Numbered from the stretch's first letter, positions 6,998 through 17,781 are shown. The stretch: DNA of 49,139 nucleotides from Cyanophora paradoxa (GCA_004431415.1 QPMI01000140.1:1-49139), one strand, 5' to 3'. Notes: generated by a model from the sequence alone, not told the origin. Numbers and translations: made by a program.

Positions 6998-9778
6998 ATG
7001 TCGATGCTCGACGACCCCTGGCGCATGGCCATCCCGAATCCGGACGAGGTGCTGAACGGCGCCTTCGCGATAGACGGGAGCCTGAGCGTGAGGGGAATTT
7101 ACGCGGACGAGATAAGGCTGCGCAAGGGCGCGACCTACAGCGATTTCCTGACGTCCGTCGGTACCTTGGACGATTACGGTGACCTCACCGCAATTATCAA
7201 GGGGCTCTGGGGCGTCACGACCGAGACGGGCGTGGACTGGAACATTATTAAGAGGGCGGCCGACGTGAAAATCGCAAACTCCGTTACAGCGAAAGACGCC
7301 ACCCTGAACCTCGTGAAACTGACTCTAAAGGGCGCAGAGGGGGACGTGAGGCCCGGGTACAACGCACTCGAGCGCATCGCGGGCCCCTGCGCCACATCTA
7401 CTGGAGCCGCCAGGCGCTGCCGAGCATGGAGCCCGAGCAGTACAGGCGCGACAGGGAGGAGTTTTCGCGTGGTTCGACCACTTCAAGGTGAACATCCGCG
7501 CCTGAGCGCCGACAGGACGGGCGAGACGCCGGAGACGACGGGCGGGGGCCGCATCCCAACGGCACCCGACGTGCTCCCGATCGCTCAGACTGGGCGAAGA
7601 CGCAGAACTGGGCGCTGAAGGACCACTTCCACGACGAGAGGTACGCCCTCGTCAAGCACCCGCATGTGAAGGCCGACATCACGGACTGGGCGCACCGCCA
7701 CCTGTACGACGACATCATCGGCGGGCCCAAGGTGCCGGCGCGATTCCGGGTGGGGTACGGGCGGCGGAAGCACGGGAGGTGGGGGTACAGGCACCGGGGT
7801 GGGGTACAGGCACCGGGGTGGGGTACAGGCACGGGGGGCGGAGGGGCTCCAGTGGCACGCCCGTGGGGGGGGGCGGGGTAGCAGCGGCTCGGGTGGCGGC
7901 GGCTCGGGCGGAGAGAGCGGCGGAGGGGGTACGCTCGTGCCGATCCTTGGTACAACAACGGGAATCTTCGGCGCGGCCCTGATTGCAGGCGGTGCAAAGT
8001 ACTACAGGGATCGGAAGGCGTACGAAAGGGACATTGCAGAGCTGCAGAAAGATAACAAAACGATCGTTTACTCAGACGAGCAGGTGAGAATACTGGCAGA
8101 GGAGCTGAAGACAAGGGAGCGGCAATTTAACGAAATGAGGACAGCGGCCGAGAAAAAGATAGCGGACGATTTGAAAGAGGCGAGCGATAGAATTGAGAAA
8201 TCCCTGGAGGCCGAGGAGAAAGCCGAGATCCGGAAGAGAGAGGCGATAGGATCGTGGAAAACGCGATAAGGGAGGCAAAGGAGCAGGCAAGGACCGAGCT
8301 GGAGAAACTGGACATGGAAATAGCAAACAAGGTCAACATAGCAAACGAGGTCGAAGAGGCACAAAGATGCTGGACGATGAGCGAAAGGCAGCGGAGGAGC
8401 AAGCCAGAAAAGCAAAGGAGGATTTAAGGCAGCTCGAACTGCGAGAACAGGAGAGGCAGAAGGCAGAGGGGCTCGCATCCACCATACGATTCAACCTAGA
8501 GCAGCAAGTGAAAACGCTGACGGCCGAGCTGCAGAGGATAGGGACGGCTGTGCCAAGGGGCACAATGGAGACGCAGACGACGCCAAGGCCCGATCCAAGG
8601 CCGGCCGCCGAGAGGCTGCCCTTCGCGCGGCTGGGTAGGAGCGACCAGGTGGAAGAGCTCATTGGCCTCACGCTCGAGGATCAGAGGGCCCTCTTCGACG
8701 CGTTAGAGCAGCGGCGCAGGGCGGACGAGGAGGCAGCTGCCAAGACAGAAGAGGAACGACTGAAGGCAATGCAAACTGCATCAGACGAGGAATTTGCACG
8801 GCTGGAGGAGCCGAAGGTAGCGGAGCGTAAGCGACGACTGGAGACGTTCAGGGGGCGCAGATGGATTTTTACCGCTCGGAGCTCAAAAGACTGAAAGAAG
8901 GAAATGCATCGGGGACAGGTCCGCGCCATGGAAGAGAACATGCGCGACTTTAGCTACGTTATGGATCAGCTGACGGGAAGGGGTCAGAAAGACGCCGAAG
9001 AACTGAGGAGAAAGATGGCCGATGAGAAGTGGAAAAACTTTGAGCGTCAGGCTGTTCAGAGGCCCATCAGCGATGCCATCTGGATAGCATACGGCGACGT
9101 GGAGGAGATGCACAGAGAACTGCGGACGGAAGCGAGCCTGTGGCGGGGAGCCCTCGAATGGTCACTGTACCGGATACAAAAGGGGAGTTTTTGGCAGAGC
9201 TGCGAGCCAATCCGAAAACGGTGAGCGCGGGCGCACAGAGCGCGTACCTCTCCATGGTCGATTACGTGGGCAAGCTGAGCAAATTTTGGGAAATGCGAAG
9301 AGCCATCATTCCAGCGGAGGGGCTCGCGCAGTACGATGCCATGGTGCGCGATCTGGAGGCCTTCAAACGTGAGCACCCACCCGCCAAATACAAGATTCAC
9401 ATAGATACGACGGCATTCATGGGCGATCTAAGGAAGAGAGGAGACGAGGCCAAGAGTCAGATCGAGGAGCGCTACAGAAAGGCCCAAGCGGACAAGGAGT
9501 ACGCAAACAGGGTGATCGAAGAGCGGAAGCAGCAAGCCAAGGAGAACGCGGCGAGACGCAACGCCGAGATAGAAGAGCAGAGGCGGAAGATCGCAGAGCG
9601 CAAGGCGGCAGAGGAAGAGGCAAGAAAGACCAAGGTAGAGACAGAGTACCAAGCATTGAAACGGGAGGCCAATCAACTGTTAAAAAGGAGGGGAAGGGCC
9701 TACGCCGACGAGGGCGCGGGCGTGGGCTCGGCCAGCCCGGACGACATCACCTCGCGGAAAGGGACGACGTTTCCGTAG
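6998..9778 (+). CDS. Long viral protein: fibre-like head, Gly linker, membrane segment, coiled coil
   Basis: Possibly one gene of about 920 residues broken by at least eight indels, or two genes divided near 7505. Order: a globular start (MSMLDDPWRMAIPNPDEVLN, DIFLTSVGT-like region to about 7500); a phage-fibre-like His-x-His segment near 7620-7710 (DHFHDERYALVKHPHVKADI then TDWAHRHLYDDI); a Gly/Thr/Ser linker encoded by a GTACAGGCACCGGGG minisatellite (7780-7910); a hydrophobic segment VPILGTTTGIFGAALIAGGA near 7940; then about 550 residues of charged coiled coil with frameshifts near 8262, 8365, 8870, 8925 and 9140. It ends ADEGAGVGSASPDD before TAG 9776-9778. An elongated, membrane-anchored virion fibre is my inference. 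Confidence 0.5.
7780..7880 (+). repeat. Minisatellite encoding Gly/Thr linker
   Basis: Near-identical units containing GTACAGGCACCGGGGTGGG occur in tandem. In frame they encode alternating Gly and Thr. The unit length appears to be 19 rather than a multiple of 3, so frame is lost inside the array. Confidence 0.7.
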
Positions 9779-9783
9779 AGGAA

Positions 9784-12078
9784 ATGCGCCCGGGCACGGC
9801 TCGCCTGCCCTCCGAGGGCGTATTTCAGACGCTCGACAGGCGCGTGATGGGCGACTCGGACGTTATTCTGCGCAACGCCCTCATGCCCTACGGCGACTGG
9901 AACCGCGCCACCGCCGACGCCCTTGCCGATTTCGACCTCGAGCGATTCACCACCAAAGAGCAGCGCGACGCCTTCCTGGGGCGCCCGAGGGCCAGGCGGC
10001 CCGGGGTGGCCAAGGAGGCCTTCAGCGCAGAGACCTCTTCTCCGCGATGGGTACGGCGAACAACGACGGCATGTCTTTCGGGGCAGCCGATTTATTTCAG
10101 GGGCGGGCATCGACTTGGTGGGCGCCGGGCTGGGGGGTACGGGCTCGCGGGCCATGCGGCGGGCGGGCGCGGCGGCGGCCGGCCTTGGGCTGGCGACGGC
10201 GGGCGGCCTGCTCTCGGCCTACCAGGCGCTCTCGCAGGGCAAGATAGGGGAGGCCGAGTTCTTCGATACGTTCCGCGATCAGATGATCATGACGGTCGGC
10301 TCTTTTGGCCTTCAGACGGGCATGTCGTCCGCCCTGAGCGCCCTCACGAAAATGAGGATCGGCACGGTGGGCGGACTTGGCCTGTCCATCCTCGCGGGCG
10401 CCATCGCGCAGGTGATCGTGGATATCATCAACGGGCGCAGCGCGGAAGAAATCGTGAAGAACTTTTTCAAGTACCCCGTCGACTGGGCGACCGACACCAT
10501 ACAGTTCATCGCGGAGCTCTCGCAACAGATCTACGACTGGGGCGTCGAGACGTGGGGCGACGAGGCGAGCCAGCTGCGCAACCGAATTAATCGGCTGGAG
10601 GGCGAGCTGGGCTCCGGATTTTTGGGTGTGTACGACCCTCGGAGGCGCGCGAAATGGCCTCGCTCTTGGCCCAGGAGCTGCGGTTAAACGAAATCAAGGA
10701 GCCGAAGGAGCTGCAGGCCTTCATTCGCGCGCTCGACAACAGCATCAACGATTACCGTACCCCAAGGACCAGAAGACCTGCTCGAAATCGATCGCGCGAC
10801 CGTGCTCTTCCTCTCCAGCTCACCGTTAAAATGCAGGAGGGCTTCGGGTCGACTTCGCTCGCCCTGAGTCGACTTATGCGCGACCTGAAGCAGATGATAA
10901 AGGAGGAGACCAAGGGGCGGAAGCGCGTCTTAATTGCCGTCTACCAGGAGGGCCTCAACAGGATCAATCACATCGAAGCCCTAAGGCGCGAATTCGGCTC
11001 GGCCATCCGTCACTCGGGCGTCTCGTCGAACGGAGGGGCGCAGGTGGCCGCCTGGCGGACGCCAACTCGCGCCTCGAGATTCCCGGGACCTTCCGCATGC
11101 AGGATTGGTGGGAGGCCGAGGCCTTCAGGAATTACGGGCCTTCATAGACAACGGGATCAATTCGCAGAGCCCCAAGGCAAACTGGCTGGTACCCAAGGCC
11201 TACGTCGATAAATTGGTTGACAGGCCTGCAGCACCATACACCAAGAAGATCGCCAAAGGCATCGAGTACTGGGCGCCCGAGCCAGGCCAGCCCGTGTTTG
11301 CATCGCAGAACTACGAGTGGCACATGGCGCCGGGGGCGAGCCAGGCCGTGAGCACCGTGGGCGTTGCCGTGCCGCAGCTGGCGACGGTGGCACACACGGG
11401 GGCGTATGCAGATCTCAGCGGGAGGCCGACGATACCCGTGATACCAACAACGTGGGCGTGGATAGCATCACGGGGAAGCCGAGTACGTATCCCCACGCAG
11501 ACCACCAGCACACCATCTCTCAGATCAGCGACTGGACGGCCCGGACTTGACGAACATCTCCGTGGATTGGGACAACGTAACGGGCAAGCCACTTACCTTC
11601 CCCCCTCTACACACAGTCACAATGTGTACTGGGATAATGTCATCGACCGACCCACTTCCTTCCACCCTCTACGCACAGTCACACAGAGTACTCGCTCACC
11701 AGCCACGGGCACAGAAACGTGAACATGGATGCGTACATAACGCACGGCACGTCCTTCCACTCCTACGCTGCGTACACGGAGTTTAACATCAATTCAACAT
11801 ACACGGTGACGTTCAACATTACATTCGGACAGGCGTACGACACTGGAGGCGGACTGGGGACCCCAGCAAACCCAACGCCGGTTATTAACGTAACCCCCTC
11901 GTTCGACATCAATCCCGGCGGCAGCACGGATGTCGATTTCTACGGGGCCAACGTCACGGCGGTGAGTCACACTGGCTTTACAGTTAAAGTGAGATTCCAA
12001 CCCAGAATGACGGTCACGCCCACCCAAATTGTCCAGCTTTTTATTCATTGGACCGCGATCGGCAAGCTGCTTATGTAA
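9784..12078 (+). CDS. Large fibre-like viral protein with His-x-His tail-fibre repeats
   Basis: About 760 residues if two main indels are repaired (near 10,045 and at the TTTTT run 10,619-10,623), plus others near 10,780, 11,140, 11,440 and 11,600. N-terminal region: RRVMGDSDVILRNALMPYGD. A hydrophobic Gly/Ala-rich part follows (AGAAAAGLGLATAGGLLSAY, GLGLSILAGAIAQVIVDIIN), then helices (EASQLRNRINRLEGELG; KEPKELQAFIRALDNSINDY). The distal part has phage tail-fibre signatures: DSITGKPSTYPHADHQHTIS, then VDWDNVTGKPLTFPP and THSHN repeats, then a beta-rich tip (YTVTFNITFGQAYDTGGGLG). The stop TAA is at 12,076-12,078. Probably a host-recognition fibre. Confidence 0.6.
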
Positions 12079-12080
12079 TC

Positions 12081-12091
12081 GATTTTCTGAT
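12081..12091 (+). promoter_or_regulatory. Putative viral late promoter box (gene at 12103)
   Basis: GATTTTCTGAT, then GCAATCCAAAAATG. Confidence 0.5.
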
Positions 12092-12102
12092 GCAATCCAA
12101 AA

Positions 12103-13161
12103 ATGTCGGTCGCTGTCCCTCTATTTACCTATGCTGCCAGCGTGAATCACAAGGGCGATCACACGATTAAGGAGACCACCCTCGGAAACCAGGCCACCGA
12201 GGCCCCCTACAACGCCACGGCCGTCCCCTTTTCCGAGGCCGACCTCGTCCGCGTCGGCGAGCTGCGCTGCGACAAGATGCGCACGCGGGAGGGCGGGTCG
12301 GCCGTGCCGGGGCGCGTGAGGACGCAGAGGCTCACCGTCACGAACGGGGCCTGGGACGGGAGCGGGTACACCACGAATCAGGTGACCTTTAATGGGACTG
12401 TGAACGGGGAGGGAATGCGGCTCTGTATGTGCAAGGAGGCGGAGCAAACGTGGTGGGGGGCTTAGGGTGAGCGGGGCTTCAAACTTGGCGGGCATCGTTA
12501 CATTGGACGATAAGCTGCAAATTACCGGAACGTCACCGTACATAAATGGCGGTGGTTCAGGCGTAGCTATAAAGTACAACGAAAACGATAGACTCCTCTG
12601 TGGGACTCTTGGCGTTGGTGTTACAGGTACTCTATTTACCTCGGCAATCGAAGGCCCTACTAATGGCCTAAGCATAGCAAACACTTCAATCGTTGATAGC
12701 GGAAGCGTCAGCTCTGGTCTATCCTTGAGAAACAACGGCACCGAACGACTGCTGTGCGGAACCGTCGGCGTTGGCATCACGGGTCGGCTCATCGTCTCGA
12801 CGCTCACGGGCGATGGAAACCGAGCCGTTTATTCGGATGCTCAAGGATACCTGACAAACTCGTCGAGCGATAGCCGCCTGAAAGAAAATGTCGCGAGCAT
12901 GTCGGGCATTCTCCCTCTTCTGCTGCAGCTGAATCCCGTGTCGTTCACCTGGAAGAACACATCCTCGGGGGGTTCGAAAACGGATTACGGTCTCATCGCA
13001 CAGGAAGTCCAAGGCGTCTTCCGAGTCTCGTTTTCGAGAACGCGGATGGATTTCTCGGGGTAAACTACGACAGGCTCATTTCCCTGTCGTTGAAGGCAAT
13101 TCAGGAACTTTCACAAGAAGTTCAAACTCTCAAAGACCAGGTAGCGGCACTGGCGAGCTGA
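12103..13161 (+). CDS. Fibre/spike protein with C-terminal Peptidase_S74 chaperone
   Basis: About 353 residues. The N-terminus (MSVAVPLFTYAASVNHKGDH) is followed by repeated beta motifs: NDRLLCGTLGVGVTGTLFTS and, 40 residues later, TERLLCGTVGVGITGRLIVS. The C-terminus is the intramolecular chaperone/auto-protease of phage tailspikes: SSSDSRLKENVASM (the Ser-Asp/Ser-Arg-Leu-Lys cleavage context), LNPVSFTWKN, TDYGLIAQEVQGVFP, then a terminal coiled coil AIQELSQEVQTLKDQ. Three indels, at 12,411-12,413 (GGG), 12,455-12,460 (G6) and 13,021-13,022 (CC), each need one extra base; with them the domain is complete to TGA 13,159-13,161. S74 domains trimerise fibres and are then cut off. Confidence 0.8.
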
Positions 13162-13181
13162 TCTGGAACAACTAGGAATAA

Positions 13182-15316
13182 CTACACCGCGAGTATCACA
13201 ATTCGACCGTTGCCACCGTCGCTGAAAGACGAGCCACCGTTGCCGCCCCTACCAATGCCTGCTGCGTAGTGAGCGTCTCCGCTATTTCCTGCCACCTGGC
13301 CGGACCCAGGATACACCGTAGCATCCGTCAAGTTTCCTATGTAGCTCGAGCCACCGCCACCTCCAAACATTCTTGCTATTGGGTTCTCTGACACTCCGCT
13401 CCTGCTGGACCCAGAGCCTCCACCGAAGTAACCACCACCACCACCACCACCGAACCTGTAGCCGCTTGAATCAGGCCCAGTCTCTCCACCTTGGCGCAAA
13501 GTTCCCGGGTTGCTGGGCCTGGCCCCTGAGGCCACAACACCGGCTCCGCCAGCGGTTTGGGTGCCTCCTTGAGCCGGTATCTCTCCGGTTACTCCAACCA
13601 ACCCAGCCGCACCACCGGTCAACCCCCGCCTACTCCCCCGCCGCCATTCGAATCACATGTACCCCCACCTCCGGCCCCTGCAACAACCAAGTCGGTCCCT
13701 GCAACGCGCTGAATTGCAGAACGACCACCACCGGCGCCGTTTTTGTACTCCGGATCGACGCTATGGCTCCAGCCCCTTCCACCACCTCCGTAGACGGTAG
13801 CAGTGGCAGTCCCCGATACACCCTTTGGGCCGCCGCATCCAACAACAAGGATGAGCGTCTCCCCCGAGGACACAGCCAATGTACCAACTACGCAAGCACC
13901 CGCGCCTCCACGGACCCCCGTACCTGCGCGTTCTCCGCCTCCACCCCCGGCCGCCCATACGATGACACGCACAGCCACAGTCCCCGTTGGTACTACGAAA
14001 GTCTGGTCGGCCCGGTGTAGGAGAATGTACCCAAAACAGGAGCGTTTGCAGTTGTTGCACTGGCAGACGAGGACTGAGGGCCTTCCTCGCCGATCTGGTT
14101 GACGCCCTTGATGGTGTAAGTGTAAGTGGTTCCGTAAACGGTCGTTGTGTCCGAAAAGGGCTGCTCGTGTCGCTGGCAAGGAACACGCCACCCCTGTAGA
14201 TGTTGTAGGAGACGGTGACGCCCGTCACCGGCACCGACCACTCGAGCACAACAGGCTGTGCTGCCCCGCCGCGGGGGTTGCAGTGAGCCCAGTGGGCGCC
14301 CCGGGTCCGTGGTGACGTACGCCGCAATACTCTTCGGCCCCTCCCCTCCGTGTTCGTCGCGGAGATCTGGTACTCGTACCCTGTACCCCAGACGGTGGTC
14401 GTGTCGCTGTAGGAGTTGGTCGCGGAGTCTGTGAGGTAGGCCCCGTCTCTGTAAATCTTGTATCCCGTCGCTCCCGTGGACGCAGTCCAGCTGAGGCTGA
14501 CAGGCTGCTGCTGGTCGTTGGGTGCTGATGCCGTCACGTTCGTGGGGGCGTTTGGCATAGTCCAGACCAGGAGCGGATCGGACTTGTCGTATTCGACACC
14601 GCCCACGATGCCGGCCACCTGGTAAGAGTATTCCGTGCCCCACGTAAGAGCAGTGCTATCGTCAATGTACGAGGTAGACAGGGCACTGCTCGCAAATCCG
14701 ATTGGCGTACCGTTCCTGTAAATTCGAATCGAGTCCGCGCCCTCCATGGCCACCCAGTTGATTGTGACGACTATGGCGGGTTTCGGGAAGCCCGAAGACG
14801 CGGGGCCGCCCCGGCAATAAAATCGCCGTAGGTCTGGGCCGTGGCGGTCGTGAGCGTGGTGTAGGCTTCGATCTGCGGGCTGAAGCCGCCTATGCCTTGG
14901 AAGAGAATGTAATTGCTCATGGCACCCTCGTGGGTGTAGAGAAGCGACTGTGCGTAGGTTGTGGGCGGGGCTTTGCCATCAGAGCCCGTGCTGCTGCTGC
15001 CCTGTTCGCGAACCGCCGCCACGCGGTAGAGTCGCTGGGCCCCCAAACTAAAGGGAGAGTCCGTGTAGGTGACGGTTGGCGCATTCACCGTGGCCACGAG
15101 ATCCCAGGGGCCGTTGATGCTGGTCGCCCTGTACACCTTGTACTTGACGGCGTTGGTGACCGCGACCCAGTTCAGCTGAAAGCCGTACGTACTGTTCCCG
15201 TTGTTGAGCACGGAGCCCGATCGCACCTGGGGCCTGCCCACAGTCAGCGAGATCGGCTCCACGCCATACTGCGGAGCCTGCACCACCTGCTTTTTCACGA
15301 ATACGAAGCGGGGCAT
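13182..15316 (-). CDS. Fibronectin III + glycine-rich adhesin-like fibre
   Basis: About 700 residues, transcribed toward the S74 gene. It starts MPRFVFVKKQVVQAPQYGVE. At least three fibronectin III-like modules follow: LNWVAVTNAVKYKVYRAT; SLSWTASTGATGYKIYRDGA; LEWSVPVTGVTVSYNIYRGG, each with a trailing YSDTTTVWGTGYEYQISA-type strand. The last third is glycine-rich with the phage-fibre pattern FVVPTGTVAVRVIVWAAGGG, YIGNLTDATVYPG, GRGGNGGSSFSDGG and a terminal NGRIVILAV. Frameshifts lie near 14,780, 14,330, 14,280, 14,020 and 13,620. Domain recognition is by eye. The role, surface binding by the virion, is inferred. Confidence 0.7.
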
Positions 15317-15329
15317 TTTCCTCTACGAT

Positions 15330-15340
15330 CCGAAAAAATA
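15330..15340 (-). promoter_or_regulatory. Putative viral late promoter box (minus-strand gene at 15316)
   Basis: On the minus strand TATTTTTTCGG is followed by ATCGTAGAGGAAAATG. Confidence 0.5.
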
Positions 15341-15355
15341 TCTGCCCCGGGGTAA

Positions 15356-15994
15356 ATGACTTCCAACTGGTACCAGACCCTCAGCGGCTCACTTGACGTT
15401 GGCAACAACACCAAGGATTTCGCACGCCTACGTGATTCAGGTCGTTCAGAACGCCTACGCCACGCCCAAGATTTATTCCTACCAGCTCTTCTTCGACCCT
15501 CTGAGCCTCAGCGCAGAGGTTATCGAGCTGCTGCACGAATCAGGACTCGTGAAAAAGGTGGCACCTGCCACGGCCACTGCCAACGTCTTGCGCTGTCTCG
15601 AGGTCAAGTTCAGGGAGACGGGGTACGGCCCCACCGTGAACCGGTACCCCAGTTCTTCGAATCTTCCGGGTACGGGAACTTACCAGATGAGGGGTACGCT
15701 CAAGGGCGACGTGCTCTTCACGAAATTCAATCCAAGTCCCGCGACCCTGGGGCCCTCTACACGGGCGGCAACCCACGCGGCTCGACTCTACCCCGCTTCC
15801 CCTTCACCTTTTTCAGGTTCCAGGTCTTCCCCCTCTCCTACGCCGCCGACCAGCCCCACTTCAGCACGGGCGCCAGCCTCTGCGCGGAGCTGCGTGAGTG
15901 CTCGATTTCCTACGCGTACGGCACCGACGCTGACTCTGTGCCTGGGGCCCGCGTCATGAACATCGGTGGCGACATCACCCTCTTTCACGGATAA
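15356..15994 (+). CDS. Putative virion protein, paralogue A
   Basis: About 212 residues from MTSNWYQTLSGSLDVGNNT. After a frameshift near 15,415: ISHAYVIQVVQNAYATPKIY, YQLFFDPLSLSAEVIELLHE, SGLVKKV, RCLEVKFRETG, GTYQMRGTLKGDVLFTKFNP. Another shift near 15,735 precedes FRFQVFPLSYAADQPHFSTG and ASLCAELRECSISYAYG, ending TAA 15,992-15,994. It aligns along its length with the next gene (FD-x-SGLVKKV-x-CLEVKF-x-LFTKF-x-GASLCAEL). A tandem paralogue pair of this size fits structural proteins; no named family. Confidence 0.5.
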   Translation: MTSNWYQTLSGSLDVGNNTKDFARLRDSGRSERLRHAQDLFLPALLRPSEPQRRGYRAAARIRTREKGGTCHGHCQRLALSRGQVQGDGVRPHREPVPQFFESSGYGNLPDEGYAQGRRALHEIQSKSRDPGALYTGGNPRGSTLPRFPFTFFRFQVFPLSYAADQPHFSTGASLCAELRECSISYAYGTDADSVPGARVMNIGGDITLFHG

Positions 15995-16003
15995 TCTTTC
16001 TCA
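15992..16003 (+). promoter_or_regulatory. Putative viral late promoter box (gene at 16018)
   Basis: TAATCTTTCTCA overlaps the stop of paralogue A; TTTGAGGTCGCAAAATG follows. Confidence 0.5.
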
Positions 16004-16017
16004 TTTGAGGTCGCAAA

Positions 16018-16829
16018 ATGCCGACCACCTCGGCCACCATCGTGAAGACCGTGTCTGCCGGCTCGATCGTCCCGATTTCTACGGCAACGCTGGGAACGTG
16101 GCCAACGCAGGGACGGACAAGGTGGAGTGGGACGGAAACTACGCCACCCCGCTCACCGTGAGGGTCCAGAATCCCGTCATGTTGCGCGTCACCTCCAACG
16201 ATTTCGAGAATCCCGCCTCCTGCTCCGTGTACGTGTACTTTGACATCGACTCGGGCGTGAGCGCGGATGAGGCGGAGGCGCTCTGGCTCTCGGGCCTCCT
16301 GAAAAAGATAGAGCCCTCTGTGCCTGATCGGCCCGCCATTCGCGTGCTCGAACTCAAGTTCACCGCTAACACCGCCCTCACTCGCAAATTCGGGAATGGT
16401 GCGAATCCGAACATCAAAACGCATTTAGATGGCGCCCTCATCGATGCCACACACAAGACCACGCAGGCCGTTCCCTTTGAGATGTACAACCTCTGGAAGA
16501 TGACCGCAAAGGAGATGATGACGAATGCCACCACGGGCGGCGCCTCGGGTACCGATTATTCATACGGCGCCTCGAATCCCCGTACCCAGGTCTGGCCCCG
16601 GCTCCTCTTCACGAAATTCACTTTCAAATTGTACAACAACATCGCCGGAATGCCTACCTCTGGAATGGTCGTGGGCTCTACCCTCATGGCCGAACTAATT
16701 GAGGCAGAGGCGGACTACACGACTGCGACTACCAACTCGACAGCGCCAGGCGCCGGAGCCGAAGTTTACGTGGCCTGGGAAACGGTCGGTCGCGAGTACG
16801 ACACCAAGATTCACACCACTAGCGTCTAG
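16018..16829 (+). CDS. Putative virion protein, paralogue B
   Basis: About 270 residues. MPTTSATIVKTVSAGSIVP, a frameshift near 16,075, then an uninterrupted frame to TAG 16,827-16,829: DKVEWDGNYATPLTVRVQNP, VMLRVTSNDFENPASCSVYV, YFDIDSGVSADEAEALWLSG, LLKKIEPS, RVLELKFTANTALTRKFG, RLLFTKFTFKLYNNIAGMP, GSTLMAELIEAEADYTTA. This is the longest intact viral frame here. It shares with paralogue A the order SG-L-KK, LE-KF, LFTKF and SLMAEL. Strand-rich, so possibly a minor capsid or penton-type protein, but this is not established. Confidence 0.5.
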
Positions 16830-17182
16830 ACTGGCTAAGCTGCATTAGCACCTGTGTCGCCTCCATCATCTCCCGAATCTCCTCGCTCTTCTCCTGTAAA
16901 TTGGCGTACCCCCTCCTCTTCTTGCGAATCTCCGACATTGATGCCCAGCGCAGGTTCTCCCTCCTGTAGTCCAGCGGGTTGCCGTTGATGTGTTCCACGT
17001 AGCGTCCACGTGGCGACTTCCCGAGGATCAGCTGGAGAGGTAGTGCTTGCGCCCTCCAAACGTCTTGCTCACCCTGTCCCTGTCCACTCTCCAGGGAAAC
17101 TCCAAGGCACTCGGGGTACGTCCGAGTTGACCAGGACGTTGTAGGCGACGTCTTGCGAGTCGGTGCACCGGAGCAGGGCCAT
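16819..17182 (-). CDS. HNH endonuclease, homing type
   Basis: The core motif VEHINGNPLDYRRENLRWAS matches HNH nucleases of mobile-intron/phage type (His-Ile-Asn-Gly then Asn-Leu-Arg). The N-terminus MALLRCTDSQDVAYNVLVNS lies in a different frame, shifted near 17,090 and 17,045. The C-terminus is charged (EIRKKRRGYANLQEKSEEIR) and ends on TAG at 16,819-16,821, overlapping paralogue B tail to tail. It carries the shared promoter box, and array A abuts its upstream side. Such genes spread as free-standing homing endonucleases; in viruses they can also act in host or competitor DNA cleavage. Confidence 0.7.
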
Positions 17183-17193
17183 TTTGCCCTAGG

Positions 17194-17205
17194 TTCAGAA
17201 AAACC
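17194..17205 (-). promoter_or_regulatory. Putative viral late promoter box (HNH gene)
   Basis: The minus strand reads GGTTTTTCTGAA, then CCTAGGGCAAAATG. It is directly adjacent to minisatellite array A. Confidence 0.45.
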
Positions 17206-17206
17206 T

Positions 17207-17285
17207 GGGACTTGGGACTTGGGACTTGGGACTTGGGACTTGGGACTTGGGACTTGGGACTTGGACTTGGGACTTGGGACTTGGG
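17207..17285 (+). repeat. GGGACTTGG minisatellite array A (inverted orientation)
   Basis: About nine copies of the 9-base unit GGACTTGGG, one copy shortened near 17,271. The flank 17,286-17,323, read on the minus strand, matches the leader found before arrays B and C. Confidence 0.9.
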
Positions 17286-17391
17286 AAGAGTTGAAACCCA
17301 GGTCCCGGCCCAGACTTTCTCCAGGATCAGAAATTTGTCAGACAAGTCAGGTGAGTTTTTCTACCGACTTTTTTACTCCTACCACTCCTCA

Positions 17392-17443
17392 TACTCTTTT
17401 TTACTCGTAGTCTTTTTTACTCGTAGTCTTTTTTACTCGTATC
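17392..17443 (+). repeat. Short tandem repeat, AGTCTTTTTTACTCGT unit
   Basis: Three tandem copies of a 16-base unit. The surrounding 17,290-17,727 holds no gene I can support; its open frames are Ser/Tyr/Pro-rich and repeat-derived. Confidence 0.7.
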
Positions 17444-17727
17444 CCATCTCGTACCCTCCTTCTCTCGACATCTCACACGAAAACTCCTACCCCTCTTCAC
17501 ATCCGTTTTCGGTTGCATACTCTCGTGAGCTTTCATGTCCAGTATCATGCTACAAGTCGTACACCAGTTCAGACTCTACCTCGCTTGAAATCTCACCTGG
17601 AATGTCACCAGAAACGTCATATGCAGATTTCCGTACCCCTCTACATGTCTGCCCGGTGGTTAGGGACTTGGCGCGGCAAACTCTCAGATCCAGAGAGATT
17701 CTGGGCCCAGACCCTGAGTCTAACTCT

Positions 17728-17781
17728 TCCCAAGTCCCAAGTCCCAAGTCCCAAGTCCCAAGTCCCAAGTCCCAAGTCCCA
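17728..17781 (+). repeat. CCAAGTCCC minisatellite array B
   Basis: About six copies of the 9-base unit. The leader includes CCCAGACCCTGAGTCTAACT directly before CTTCCCAAG. Same orientation as array C, opposite to array A. Confidence 0.9.
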
